Of a stretch of DNA of 55,644 nt, positions 46,449-54,794 are shown one piece after another. Source of the stretch: Lachnospiraceae bacterium (lineage in GTDB: Bacteria; Bacillota; Clostridia; Lachnospirales; Lachnospiraceae); the NCBI GenBank assembly GCA_017467845.1, contig JAFUKH010000075.1:1-55644 (forward strand), written 5' to 3'. The notes under the pieces were generated by a model. That model did not search any database. It saw only the letters and a program-made list of their open reading frames with translations, and had not been told where the DNA came from. Position 1 is the first letter of the stretch; every line of letters starts with the position of its first letter. A program made the position numbers and the translations under genes.

Positions 46449-47918
46449 ATGAGAAAAAGTGGTATTTTAATGCATATATCTTCTTTACCTTCTCCCTATG
46501 GAGTGGGAAGTATGGGAAGGGCTGCATACGAATTTGTAGATTTTCTTACAAAAGCAGGACAGAAGGTATGGCAGATGTTGCCCATTCATCCTACCGGATA
46601 TGGTGACTCGCCTTATCAGGCGTTATCCACCTTTGCGGGGAATCACTATTTTATTGATTTGGATATTCTAAAGGAAGAGGGGCTTCTAAATGCGGAAGAT
46701 CTGGGCGTGTGCGAAGAGGTAGAGAATCCGCAAAGAGTAGATTACAGTGTTTTGTACGAGCAAAGACTGGAGCTTCTTGAAAAAGCATATTCCCGTTTTA
46801 AGAAAAATGCCGAGTATGAGAAATTTGTGGAAAAGCAAAGCTGGTGGCTTGAGGATTATGCCTTATTTATGGCTTTGAAGACGGAATTTGAGCAGAAGCC
46901 CTGGACAGAGTGGGATGAGGATATTAAATTCCGTAAGTCCAAGGCACTTACGAAATACAGAGAAAAGTTAAGAGAGACTATAGAGTTACATTATTTTATA
47001 CAATATGAGTTTTACAAGCAGTGGGATGCTTTGCACCGGTATGCTGCAAAGCAGGGAATTGATCTGATTGGTGATGTTCCCATATATGTCCCTATGGATT
47101 CCGCAGATGTATGGTCTGCACCGGATTTCTTCCAGTTGGATGAGGAGAGACAGCCGGTAGTGATTGCGGGATGTCCTCCCGATGCATTTTCTGCTACAGG
47201 GCAGAGATGGGGGAATCCAATCTATGATTGGAACAAGATGGAGCAGGATGGCTTTGCATGGTGGATACGGAGACTTCAGTGTGCCGGAAGCTTTTTTGAT
47301 ATTGTTCGGATTGATCATTTCAGAGGAATTGAGAGCTATTGGGCAATTCCTGCTCAGGAAGAAACGGCTATGAACGGACAATGGAGAAAGGGTCCGGGAA
47401 TGGCACTGATTAATACAATAAAAACAGCTCTTCCCAAGGTACACTTTATCGCAGAAGATTTGGGCTTTTTAACTCCGGAAGTAATACAGATGCAGAAAGA
47501 GTCCGGATTCCCGGGAATGAAGATACTGCAGTTTGCTTTTGACTCCAGAGAGTCCGGCAATTATATGCCTTATACTTATAGTAGCGGAAGTGTGTGCTAT
47601 ACCGGAACTCATGATAATGAGACGCTGGTACAGTGGCTGGAGACGATTAGTCCGGAAGATTTGGACAGTGCAAGAGAGTATCTGCAATGGAAAAAGGGTA
47701 TGTCCCTACCCAGAGAAATGATACGTCTTGGCATGTCCACAGTATGTGAATTGTTTGTGGCGCAGCTACAGGATTATCTGGAATTGGGGGCTTGGGCGCG
47801 TATGAACAAGCCCAGCAGTCTGGATGGTAAGAACTGGGTTTGGCGAGCAACTAAGGAACAATTGTCCGATGAGCTGGCTGATGAAATTTTAAAATTAACA
47901 ATTCTATATGGAAGATAA
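46449..47918 (+). CDS. malQ: 4-alpha-glucanotransferase (amylomaltase)
   Basis: 489 residues, GH77. Conserved stretches: SGILMHISSLPSPYGVGS at the start, FDIVRIDHFRGIESYW with the nucleophile Asp, FIAEDLGFLTPEV with the acid/base Glu, and YTGTHDNETLVQWLE with the transition-state Asp. It disproportionates imported maltooligosaccharides, releasing glucose and longer chains for phosphorylase. The start is 14 bases after the LacI gene. It ends the operon at a strong terminator. Signal peptide absent, so cytoplasmic. Confidence 0.95.
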   Translation: MRKSGILMHISSLPSPYGVGSMGRAAYEFVDFLTKAGQKVWQMLPIHPTGYGDSPYQALSTFAGNHYFIDLDILKEEGLLNAEDLGVCEEVENPQRVDYSVLYEQRLELLEKAYSRFKKNAEYEKFVEKQSWWLEDYALFMALKTEFEQKPWTEWDEDIKFRKSKALTKYREKLRETIELHYFIQYEFYKQWDALHRYAAKQGIDLIGDVPIYVPMDSADVWSAPDFFQLDEERQPVVIAGCPPDAFSATGQRWGNPIYDWNKMEQDGFAWWIRRLQCAGSFFDIVRIDHFRGIESYWAIPAQEETAMNGQWRKGPGMALINTIKTALPKVHFIAEDLGFLTPEVIQMQKESGFPGMKILQFAFDSRESGNYMPYTYSSGSVCYTGTHDNETLVQWLETISPEDLDSAREYLQWKKGMSLPREMIRLGMSTVCELFVAQLQDYLELGAWARMNKPSSLDGKNWVWRATKEQLSDELADEILKLTILYGR

Positions 47919-47924
47919 AAAAAT

Positions 47925-47948
47925 CGCATGGAGACATGCGTTTTTTTT
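47925..47948 (+). terminator. Rho-independent terminator of the maltooligosaccharide operon
   Basis: CGCATG gaga CATGCG (47925-47940) followed by eight T and preceded by a run of A that extends the stem. Confidence 0.92.
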
Positions 47949-47970
47949 ATATAATATATAGGAATTCTGT

Positions 47971-47999
47971 TTTACATTATTGGTCTAATGTGGTAAAGT
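47971..47999 (+). promoter_or_regulatory. Promoter of the cysteine synthase gene
   Basis: TTTACA (47971-47976) and TAAAGT (47994-47999), 17-base spacer. The leader is only about 25 bases, too short for a T-box or riboswitch. Confidence 0.6.
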
Positions 48000-48032
48000 G
48001 ATAAAGAATGTTGTTTGGAGAGGGATTAAAAT

Positions 48033-49037
48033 ATGATATATAAAAATGTTTTGGAAGCAATCGGATATACCCCCATTATTGAGTTACAGAAGATGGTAGG
48101 GGAAGACAGCGCCAGAGTATTGGTGAAGTACGAGGGGCTCAATGTAGGCGGTTCCATTAAAACAAGAACTGCGTTAAATATGATTCTAGCAGCGGAAGAG
48201 GCAGGAATCTTGAAGCCGGATTCCATTATCGTAGAGCCAACCAGCGGTAATCAGGGAATCGGTTTGGCGCTGGTAGGAGCTGTAAAAGGCTATGAAACCG
48301 TGATTATTATGCCGGATTCTGTCAGTGAAGAGAGAAGGCTTTTAGTGGAGCACTATGGTGCAAAGGTAGTACTGATTCATGATGCGGGAAATATCGGTGA
48401 CTGTATTGATGAATGTGTAAAGACTGCTCTTCGCATGAAGGAGGAGAACCCCAGAGTATACGTGCCGCAGCAGTTTGAAAATCAGGCCAATCCCATGGTG
48501 CATCGTCACCACACCGGATTGGAAATTTTAGAGCAGGTGGCAGGCCCAATTGACGGCTTTTGCTCCGGTATCGGAACCGGTGGAACCATTACGGGTATCG
48601 GTGAGACATTAAAGGCACTGAATCCGCAGATTACCATCTGGGCAGTGGAGCCGGAAAATGCAGCCATCTTAGCCGGTGGTACTGTAGGAAATCATATCCA
48701 GATGGGTATCGGCGACGGTGTAATTCCAACGGTACTGAACCAGTGTATTTATGAAGATATTGCCATTATTTCAGATGAGGAAGCTCTGCATACGGCGATG
48801 CCGCGACAACGAGCAGCTCCGCTGCGAGTCTGCCCGGCATGGCTCATAGCAATCTATTTACAAGCGTCTAAGTCTCTCCTGTACCTGTCTTACTTTAGTA
48901 ATCGCTTCTTCAATCCTCGCTTTTGCATCTCCGATTTTAGATTGTACATACCAATCAGAGAAGAAATCGTCAAAAATATAATCCGCAAAGGATGCAAAAG
49001 AGTCGACCTGAATCTCAATATCCATCATTTCATCTAA
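48033..49037 (+). pseudogene. cysK: Cysteine synthase with lost 3' end
   Basis: Up to about residue 255 this is a normal O-acetylserine sulfhydrylase. The PLP lysine is in NVGGSIKTRTAL; EPTSGNQGIGLALVG is the substrate loop; CSGIGTGGTITGIGE is the phosphate loop. After ISDEEALHTA (about 48797) the family sequence (normally an EEGILxGISSGA segment and about 45 more residues) is replaced by a GC-rich palindrome. The frame then runs antisense through the gene on the opposite strand to 49037. The serine that binds the PLP ring nitrogen is therefore missing. A deletion or insertion joined cysK to the flank of the next gene; the product is probably inactive. Confidence 0.82.
48798..48840. repeat. 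GC-rich palindromic element at the cysK break
   Basis: A 43-base element much richer in G and C than its surroundings. It is bounded by ATGCCG and CGGCAT (outer inverted pair) and has an inner stem GCAG/CTGC. It begins exactly where cysK stops matching its family and ends shortly before the convergent gene. It looks like a small extragenic palindromic repeat or junction scar; I cannot name a known family. Confidence 0.5.
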
Positions 49038-49277
49038 ATCATCCAGCTCGCGGCCCAGCTTCTGTAATGCTATTTTGGCATTGTCTACATCTCGCTGCGC
49101 ATTATCCATTTTGTCATGCTTTACAAAGGTACTGATTAGTCCACCACCGAACATATCAAAAAGTCCCCAATTCTTGGCACTATTCATGGAATCATCTGCT
49201 TTTTGTAAATAGAACAGCGCATCATCTGCGGCTGCTAATGCTTCTTCAATTTCAATACGGTATTGGTTGTCTGCCAT
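48858..49277 (-). CDS. Coiled-coil protein of unknown function
   Basis: 139 residues, almost entirely helical: an acidic first helix (EIEEALAAADDALFYLQKAD), a glycine-rich turn (WGLFDMFGGGLISTFVKHDK), a long heptad-like segment and a basic C-terminus (ARIEEAITKVRQVQERLRRL). There is no signal peptide or catalytic motif. The glycine-rich turn after a short helix is strongly patterned and suggests a real family. Ribosome binding site AGGGGGA on the minus strand. It overlaps the false tail of the cysK pseudogene; between the two, this is the real gene. Confidence 0.7.
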   Translation of the reverse strand: MADNQYRIEIEEALAAADDALFYLQKADDSMNSAKNWGLFDMFGGGLISTFVKHDKMDNAQRDVDNAKIALQKLGRELDDLDEMMDIEIQVDSFASFADYIFDDFFSDWYVQSKIGDAKARIEEAITKVRQVQERLRRL

Positions 49278-49373
49278 AAATATAATCCCCCTATATGTGT
49301 TGCAATTTTTGCACTGTGTTAGTTATGCATTTATCATAATATGATTTTTAGAGGAAAAATAGATTGAAATTCT

Positions 49374-49401
49374 GCACATTAAAAGCGGTTTCGTGCAGAG
49401 A
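49374..49401 (-). terminator. Possible weak terminator behind the DHHW gene
   Basis: CTGCAC and GTGCAG form a stem with a 16-base loop just behind the stop of the minus-strand DHHW gene. The T tract on that strand is poor, so this is tentative. Confidence 0.35.
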
Positions 49402-49405
49402 AAAT

Positions 49406-50512
49406 CTACTTAAACGCCGTACTGGCATTAAGCACCAGTGTACTATACAAAAACAACACATCTTGATTATCAAATTCTATAAAGTTTCCCAGCATTCCGG
49501 AATTGATATAACGAATATCCACCAAAGTAACCTTACGGTATCCCGTTGCCAGAAGAGGTGCAATGGAGCTGCCAAAGGAGTCGCGGAATATGATTAATTC
49601 CTTATCCGTGGAGGCGTTTGGGTTCTCAATAGTAACCAGCGCATCATTGCCGCAGACAAACATTTCATAAGGATCCTTGCTGTCAGCCTTGGATAAATCA
49701 TACATTTCTTTTTGGACGGGCATCCCTGTATTATAGCTGGTAACCATACATGCATCCAGTATATCGCTGGTCAGATATTGGATGGTATCCGGCGTTACCG
49801 GAAGAGATAATTGACCATAGTATACGCCGTAAAAGGGGCTTTCCAGCTCGTTTACGGTATAACTGGTTGCAATCTGGGCACCCATGTTTCCTGCAAGAGT
49901 AATTGCAACCGGAAGGAGGGTTTCCTGTCTCCAATGAGTATCTGTGTAATAGTAGTTGGATGCTTTCAGCAGGGAGAAGATATCGATATATTCCATATAA
50001 GCGGTCTTTTCTGTCATGGAAGATACTAAGGTATCATAGTTCATGGAAAGCTGTCCGGCCTCGGGAGCGAGATAATAGTTTTTATCCGGTATAATGGAGA
50101 AGTAGAGGTTGACATTAGTGTCAGCCATGTAGGTATCGTAGAGGTACCAGAATTTGTCTCCTGCAAAATCCAGCATGGTTTCGCTTAAGGGATACTCTGC
50201 TTTGGTAAGATATCCTTCGTGAATATACAAATCATTTACGCCGGACTGTTGAAAGAGATAAAGGGAAGCCAGACTCTTTATACTTCGGAAGGTATTGCGG
50301 ATGGGAAACTGATCCAGAGTATATGTTTCGAAGTCTTCCATAAAGTCCCCGGAAAGTACAGCTTCTGCGCTAAGCTCAGGAAAATCAGCAAGGAGCCTTC
50401 TTTCGCTTTGGGAGTAATCATTGGTAGGCTTTAACCATGCTAAAAAGCTGAATAATAAGAGGATTCCGGCCATAATAAGAACATATATTTTATTTTTTAT
50501 GGTATTCCACAT
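49406..50512 (-). CDS. DHHW/AlgX-like surface acyl-transfer protein
   Basis: 368 residues. An N-terminal membrane anchor (YVLIMAGILLLFSFLAWL) precedes an extracytoplasmic SGNH-like domain with YYYTDTHWRQETLLPVA (Asp-His pair) and IIFRDSFGSSIAPLLATGY (serine). These are the catalytic elements of AlgJ/AlgX-type O-acetyltransferases, and DHHW is the family name. I chose the ATG at 50512, six bases behind AGGAGG, leaving out an 18-residue upstream extension. It lies 10 bases behind the MBOAT gene and completes the usual pair: MBOAT brings acetyl across the membrane, this protein puts it on a glycan. Confidence 0.85.
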   Translation of the reverse strand: MWNTIKNKIYVLIMAGILLLFSFLAWLKPTNDYSQSERRLLADFPELSAEAVLSGDFMEDFETYTLDQFPIRNTFRSIKSLASLYLFQQSGVNDLYIHEGYLTKAEYPLSETMLDFAGDKFWYLYDTYMADTNVNLYFSIIPDKNYYLAPEAGQLSMNYDTLVSSMTEKTAYMEYIDIFSLLKASNYYYTDTHWRQETLLPVAITLAGNMGAQIATSYTVNELESPFYGVYYGQLSLPVTPDTIQYLTSDILDACMVTSYNTGMPVQKEMYDLSKADSKDPYEMFVCGNDALVTIENPNASTDKELIIFRDSFGSSIAPLLATGYRKVTLVDIRYINSGMLGNFIEFDNQDVLFLYSTLVLNASTAFK

Positions 50513-50522
50513 ATGACACCTC

Positions 50523-51929
50523 CTAGAATCTAAAATACAGGAATGGGTTGAAGGAACCATCCACAAGATATGCTGTTACAAGCAGTAGGAGACAAACCAT
50601 AAAAGCAATCTCCAGAATATCTATAATCTTTGCGGCTTTCTTAAAAGCTACGCCGGTAAGTTTTTCTACAGTCAGCTTAGGAAGCGGTGTACAGCCGATG
50701 ACAGCGAGAAGCAGGATAAAACCATAACTCTTTATATAATATAGGAATTCCCAGGAACGGAGAGGGATATTTCCTAAGCCGAACATGGCACCGATATAGT
50801 GTAGTGCTTCTGCAAGGTCTGTGGCATTAAAGAGTACGAAGCCCAGAATCACGATTAGCATCACATAAATATGTCGTATAACCAAGGATTTGTCCAAATA
50901 TTTGGCAAGCCACAACTTTTCTATGATAAGAAAAGCTGCGTACAAAAGTCCCCAAAGTATAAAATTCCAGGACGCACCATGCCAGAATCCGGTCAGCATC
51001 CACACAACCAGTATGTTAAGGAGCCAGCGGCTCTTGGATACCCGGTTGCCGCCCAGGGGAATGTATACGTAGTCACGAAACCAGGAGCCAAGGGAGATAT
51101 GCCAGCGGCGCCAAAACTCCGTCACGCTTTTAGAAATATAGGGATAGTTAAAGTTTTCCATGAAATCAAAACCGAAGATTTTACCAAGGCCGATGGCCAT
51201 GTCACTATATCCGGAAAAATCAAAGTATATATGCAAGGTAAAGCTTACCGCATAGAGCCAGTAAAACAGTATCGATTTATCATCGGATATGCGGAAGATA
51301 TCGCAAAGCTCACCAAGAGCGTTGGCAAGCAAAATCTTCTTGGATAGACCAATCATAAAACGGCGAATGCCGTAAGCACATTTTGCGAAGGAATGGGTAC
51401 GGTGCTCCAGCTGAGTGGCAATATCTGCATAGCGGACAATAGGGCCGGCAATCAGCTGGGGGAAGGATGCTACATAAGCACCGAAATTAATAATACTTTT
51501 CTGGGCGGGAACAGTTCCCAGATATACATCCACCGTATAGCTGAGAATCTGAAAAAGATAGAAGCTGATGCCAATGGGAAGTGCTATCTTAAGCAAAGGA
51601 AGGGAAAGTCCCGTAACAGTGTTTATATTGCCAATAAAAAAGTCTGTGTATTTAAAATATCCCAGCATACATATGCCGGAGACTATGGATAAAACTAAAA
51701 ACACCTTAGAAAGGCCTTTCCCGCGAAAGACCTCAATAAGGCGTCCAAATAGGTATCCAGCTGTGATGGCAATAACCATGGTCACAATATATTTAGGTTC
51801 TCCCCAGCCGTAGAAAAACAGGCTGGAGAGAAGAAGTACTAAGTTTTTCATTTTGAAGGGTACTGCAAAATAAATCAGCAGTACTACGGGTAAAAAGTAG
51901 TACAAAAAAGGAATGCTGGAAAATAACAT
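50523..51929 (-). CDS. MBOAT-family O-acyltransferase (AlgI type)
   Basis: 468 residues, about eleven membrane helices. AlgI/DltB-like signatures: PIGISFYLFQILSYTVDVYL, NYPYISKSVTEFWRRWHISL and GFWHGASWNFILWGLL with the putative catalytic histidine. It moves acyl groups from the cytoplasm to a surface polysaccharide or wall polymer, working with the DHHW protein encoded next. The start is behind GAGGTAG. It lies 21 bases behind the lipoprotein gene of the same minus-strand cluster. Confidence 0.92.
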   Translation of the reverse strand: MLFSSIPFLYYFLPVVLLIYFAVPFKMKNLVLLLSSLFFYGWGEPKYIVTMVIAITAGYLFGRLIEVFRGKGLSKVFLVLSIVSGICMLGYFKYTDFFIGNINTVTGLSLPLLKIALPIGISFYLFQILSYTVDVYLGTVPAQKSIINFGAYVASFPQLIAGPIVRYADIATQLEHRTHSFAKCAYGIRRFMIGLSKKILLANALGELCDIFRISDDKSILFYWLYAVSFTLHIYFDFSGYSDMAIGLGKIFGFDFMENFNYPYISKSVTEFWRRWHISLGSWFRDYVYIPLGGNRVSKSRWLLNILVVWMLTGFWHGASWNFILWGLLYAAFLIIEKLWLAKYLDKSLVIRHIYVMLIVILGFVLFNATDLAEALHYIGAMFGLGNIPLRSWEFLYYIKSYGFILLLAVIGCTPLPKLTVEKLTGVAFKKAAKIIDILEIAFMVCLLLLVTAYLVDGSFNPFLYFRF

Positions 51930-51950
51930 ATTAATCTACCTCAATAGGAA

Positions 51951-52559
51951 TTATTCCTCAAAGCTGCTAGGGCACATTAAGAAAAATACGGTGTTGCCGT
52001 TAGCCTCACAAATCATTTCATCTGCTTCTACACAAATCTGCCAACGAAGGTTTGCATTGTCCTTTAAACCGGTCATGAATGCGTCCACATCAGCGTCTTC
52101 GGGAAGGGTGAACACATATCCAACGAAAGGAATGGAACCAATCATGGGAGCAAACATTGCACCATGCTCAAATCCGGTTACTTCATAGTTGTCAAATCCG
52201 GATAAGAAGCCGGCTTCGATTTCCATAGCTCCGCCGGAGAATAAGATGCTTTCGTGGGTAACAAGCTTGTCCGCAATGGTAAGGGCATCATGACCTGCCG
52301 CCTCATCTGCCATTAATTCATTGAATACACCAAGTAAGGTAGAACCTACGGTTTCGCCGGTAGCTTCGCCCGGATTAGGCTCTGCTTCTACAGGAGCTTC
52401 AGTCTCTGCCGGAGCCTCGGTAGTGATGGGCGCGCTTTCTACAGATTCTACAATGGTAGGCTCGGGAGTAACGCTATTTTCCGGCTGTTCATCCTTTCCG
52501 CATGCAGTAATAGAGAATGCGAGAGTAAGTGCTAATGCTGATAATAATAATTTCTTCAT
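51951..52559 (-). CDS. Lipoprotein of unknown function
   Basis: 202 residues. Lipobox ITACGK after a short signal peptide, then a Pro/Thr/Glu-rich linker (about residues 25-70) and a compact C-terminal domain with helix and strands (LADKLVTHESILFSGGAMEI, EVTGFEHGAMFAPMIGSIPF, CVEADEMICEANGN). No enzyme motif is visible. It lies between the anti-sigma gene and the MBOAT gene, 21 bases from each, and may be the surface sensor or an assembly partner of this cluster. Confidence 0.72.
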   Translation of the reverse strand: MKKLLLSALALTLAFSITACGKDEQPENSVTPEPTIVESVESAPITTEAPAETEAPVEAEPNPGEATGETVGSTLLGVFNELMADEAAGHDALTIADKLVTHESILFSGGAMEIEAGFLSGFDNYEVTGFEHGAMFAPMIGSIPFVGYVFTLPEDADVDAFMTGLKDNANLRWQICVEADEMICEANGNTVFFLMCPSSFEE

Positions 52560-52580
52560 AATTTGTCTCCTTTTTTAAAA

Positions 52581-53117
52581 CTATTTTTCCTGACAGCAGA
52601 CAGAAAAGCTGCCGTCTTGAACATGATAGGTAAGAGGTACATAATAAATGGTATCTCCTGCCTGAAGGGTAAGGGTAAATACTGCGTCATCCTCCGGCAC
52701 CTGAATAGTCCATGTCAGATTGCCGTTTTCATCTAAGGTTGCTTCCCCATCTGCGGAAAGGATTTCTGCATCCGGAATCGTCTGCAGGTGTACCGTGTAG
52801 AGTGTGGGTTCCATAGAAATGGTGCGCACCAATGTGGCAGTTTCCTGCGCAAGTGGAGGAAGCTGCACGCTGTAGAAATCCACTTTCGTTTCACCTGACA
52901 TCAGATAAAAAGGTTGACTTTCACTTCGGAAGGCTGGTAAAAACAGTGTAAAACAAAGAGCCAGACAGGCAGCCAGCGGTGCCAGACGATAGATGGTTCT
53001 CGGGGAAACCCACGTTTTTACATCTTTTGTATTTTGGCAAGCAACAAAAATCCTCTCCTTGAGGCCAGCCGGAGCTGTGATATTTTGGTAGCTTTCGATT
53101 TGTGTCCGGTTAAACAA
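52581..53117 (-). CDS. Anti-sigma-like membrane protein
   Basis: 178 residues. A short cytoplasmic N-terminus (FNRTQIESYQNITAPAGLKE) of about 45 residues is followed by one membrane helix (LAPLAACLALCFTLFLPAF) and an extracytoplasmic beta-rich domain (ILSADGEATLDENGNLTWTI). This is the build of anti-sigma factors partnered with ECF sigma factors, although no zinc-binding HxxxCxxC motif is present. Its start overlaps the end of the sigma gene by eight bases, a strong sign of partnership. Confidence 0.72.
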   Translation of the reverse strand: MFNRTQIESYQNITAPAGLKERIFVACQNTKDVKTWVSPRTIYRLAPLAACLALCFTLFLPAFRSESQPFYLMSGETKVDFYSVQLPPLAQETATLVRTISMEPTLYTVHLQTIPDAEILSADGEATLDENGNLTWTIQVPEDDAVFTLTLQAGDTIYYVPLTYHVQDGSFSVCCQEK

Positions 53118-53616
53118 GGCTGTCCTCCTTTCTGAGCTGTTTTTGTAATTGTTCCCGCGCTCGGGAAAGACGCATTTTGACTGCTGATTTGCCGATACCC
53201 AGAGCCATAGCGATTTCTTCTATGGATAACCCCTCCAGATAATGAAGGATTACTACGCTTCGGTATTTTTCCGGCAGGTAAGAAAGCAGCTGCATCACAT
53301 CCAGCGCATTCTCATCGGTGATACCCGTCTGTCCGGCAATATCGCCAATCTCATGAAGCGGAGTATGGGTGCGCAGCTTCCTGCGGCGAAGATGGTCACG
53401 GCACTGATTTATGGTTACACGTATAAACCAGGCTTTCTCGTGAGCAGAATCTGCGAAGGTGGGCATCTTGGAATAGTATTTGCAAAATACCTCCTGTATT
53501 ACATCCTCTGCATCCTCCCGGTTTTGCATATGCGACAGGGATAGGTGATAGAGCATGTCCGCGTATTTATCATAAGCATCATTCAGTTGTCTTTCCTTTG
53601 AAGTGATAATAGTCAA
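53110..53616 (-). CDS. ECF-type RNA polymerase sigma factor
   Basis: 168 residues. Region 2 reads NREDAEDVIQEVFCKYY with KAWFIRVTINQCRDHLRR, and region 4 has a helix-turn-helix (SIEEIAMALGIGKSAVKMR). It directs RNA polymerase to promoters for an envelope response and is probably held by the membrane protein encoded just behind it. First gene of the minus-strand cluster; it may activate its own operon. Divergent from the dihydrofolate reductase gene. Confidence 0.92.
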   Translation of the reverse strand: MTIITSKERQLNDAYDKYADMLYHLSLSHMQNREDAEDVIQEVFCKYYSKMPTFADSAHEKAWFIRVTINQCRDHLRRRKLRTHTPLHEIGDIAGQTGITDENALDVMQLLSYLPEKYRSVVILHYLEGLSIEEIAMALGIGKSAVKMRLSRAREQLQKQLRKEDSLV

Positions 53617-53708
53617 TTTACTTCCCTTCTGATACTAAAACGAATGAAAAACGAATTTGGTCACATTTTTACGAAAAAAATAAAAAAATTTTCGTAGATG
53701 TGATTTAT

Positions 53709-53739
53709 TTTACACTACCTCTTATTTTTATGCTACAAT
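53709..53739 (+). promoter_or_regulatory. Probable promoter of the folA operon
   Basis: TTTACA (53709-53714) and TACAAT (53734-53739), with a 19-base spacer (slightly long). The leader of about 35 bases leaves no room for a folate riboswitch. Confidence 0.5.
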
Positions 53740-53781
53740 TGAGCGAGGATTTTAGGAAATCTTAAAGATTGGAGGAGTCGT

Positions 53782-54249
53782 ATGTTAGGATTGATTGTCG
53801 CTTATGCGGAGAATAGAGTGATAGGGAAAGATGGAATGATTCCATGGAGAATAAAAGGGGAGCAGCTCAGATTCAAGGAGCTGACTACCGGCAATGTGGT
53901 AATTATGGGCAGAAGGTCGTATGAAGAGATTGGAAGGCCGCTTCCGAATCGTACTACCATCGTGATTTCAAGTACCAAGAATTTTGACCAAGAGAACTGC
54001 TTCACTGTAAAGTCTGTAAAGGAAGCTATTGAGCTGGCCGGCGACAGAGATGCATATATTTCCGGGGGAGCAGGGGTGTATGCGGAAGCACTTCCTTATG
54101 TAGATAAGATGTTTGTTACCGAGGTTCATAAGGTGGTAGAGGGAGATACCTACTTCCCGGAATTCAATAAGGATGAGTGGACCCGCGAGGTGGAAAAGGA
54201 AGTGGACGGTGAGATTCCTTATACCTATGTGACTTATACAAGAAAGTAG
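53782..54249 (+). CDS. folA: Dihydrofolate reductase
   Basis: 155 residues. Conserved DHFR elements: LIVAYAENRVIGKDGMIPW, FKELTTGNVVIMGRRSYEEI, GRPLPNRTTIVISST, ISGGAGVYAEALPYVDKMFV and EGDTYFPEF. It reduces dihydrofolate with NADPH. The catalytic acid (Asp27 in E. coli) is Glu at the same place in WRIKGEQLRF, and the usual proline-leucine context is altered. Ribosome binding site TTGGAGG. First of three plus-strand genes ending near the window edge. Confidence 0.93.
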   Translation: MLGLIVAYAENRVIGKDGMIPWRIKGEQLRFKELTTGNVVIMGRRSYEEIGRPLPNRTTIVISSTKNFDQENCFTVKSVKEAIELAGDRDAYISGGAGVYAEALPYVDKMFVTEVHKVVEGDTYFPEFNKDEWTREVEKEVDGEIPYTYVTYTRK

Positions 54250-54258
54250 AATGTTATT

Positions 54259-54774
54259 ATGAAGAAGAACGGTAAAGTTAACATAAAACAAGTTATTATG
54301 CTTGTGGTGGTAGTTCTGTTTATTGGTTTTGAATTACTATCCGGCGGTAATGACAGTGTGGAGGAGACCGCGGCTAGCAGCGCAGAGCAGAGCCAGGAGC
54401 AAAGCGAAGAATTAAGTTCTGAAAGCAAAGAACTGCTTTATTCAGAAGAAAGTCGGGAAGAAGAATCTTTAGAGGAGGCAGAAGCTTCCACACCGTCTCT
54501 CCAGGAATATCTGTCTTTCAGAAATGAGAGCCTCTGGGAGAGCCACTACGAAAAGCACGGTATTGACATGGGATTTGCGTCCATGGAGGAGTATCTGGAG
54601 GCAGCCAATCTGGTGCTGTATAATGAGGATACATTGCATAAGACAGAGGCTGAAGATGGAGATGACGTGTACTTTTTAGAAGAGACGGGAGAATTTGTGG
54701 TGGTATCCACAGATGGATATATCAGAACTTACTTTATCCCGGATGACGGCATTGATTATTTTAACAGACAATAG
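54259..54774 (+). CDS. Membrane-anchored protein with BECR-toxin-like domain
   Basis: 171 residues. One membrane helix near the start (IMLVVVVLFIGFELLSGG), a Ser/Glu-rich spacer (about residues 30-75), and a C-terminal domain with the order ESHYEKHGIDMGFASMEEYL, DDVYFLEETGEFVVVSTDGY, IRTYFIPDDGIDYFNRQ. This H...KHG...F...TGEFVVV...G.I.T.F pattern is that of small barnase/EndoU/colicin/RelE (BECR) type domains found at the ends of polymorphic toxins. Here it stands alone behind a membrane anchor, with no delivery domain and no obvious immunity gene. It lies 9 bases after folA; its ribosome binding site is weak. Confidence 0.68.
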   Translation: MKKNGKVNIKQVIMLVVVVLFIGFELLSGGNDSVEETAASSAEQSQEQSEELSSESKELLYSEESREEESLEEAEASTPSLQEYLSFRNESLWESHYEKHGIDMGFASMEEYLEAANLVLYNEDTLHKTEAEDGDDVYFLEETGEFVVVSTDGYIRTYFIPDDGIDYFNRQ

Positions 54775-54794
54775 GTTTGCAGGGAGGATTAGTA

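Noticed and set aside
47999-48033. T-box or SAM-type riboswitch before cysK
   Set aside because: The leader from the predicted promoter is about 25 bases, far too short.
48798-49037. Genuine extended C-terminus of the cysteine synthase
   Set aside because: The tail is antisense to a convincing gene on the other strand and has none of the family's C-terminal motifs.
53740-53781. Tetrahydrofolate riboswitch before folA
   Set aside because: The leader is too short and shows no matching structure.
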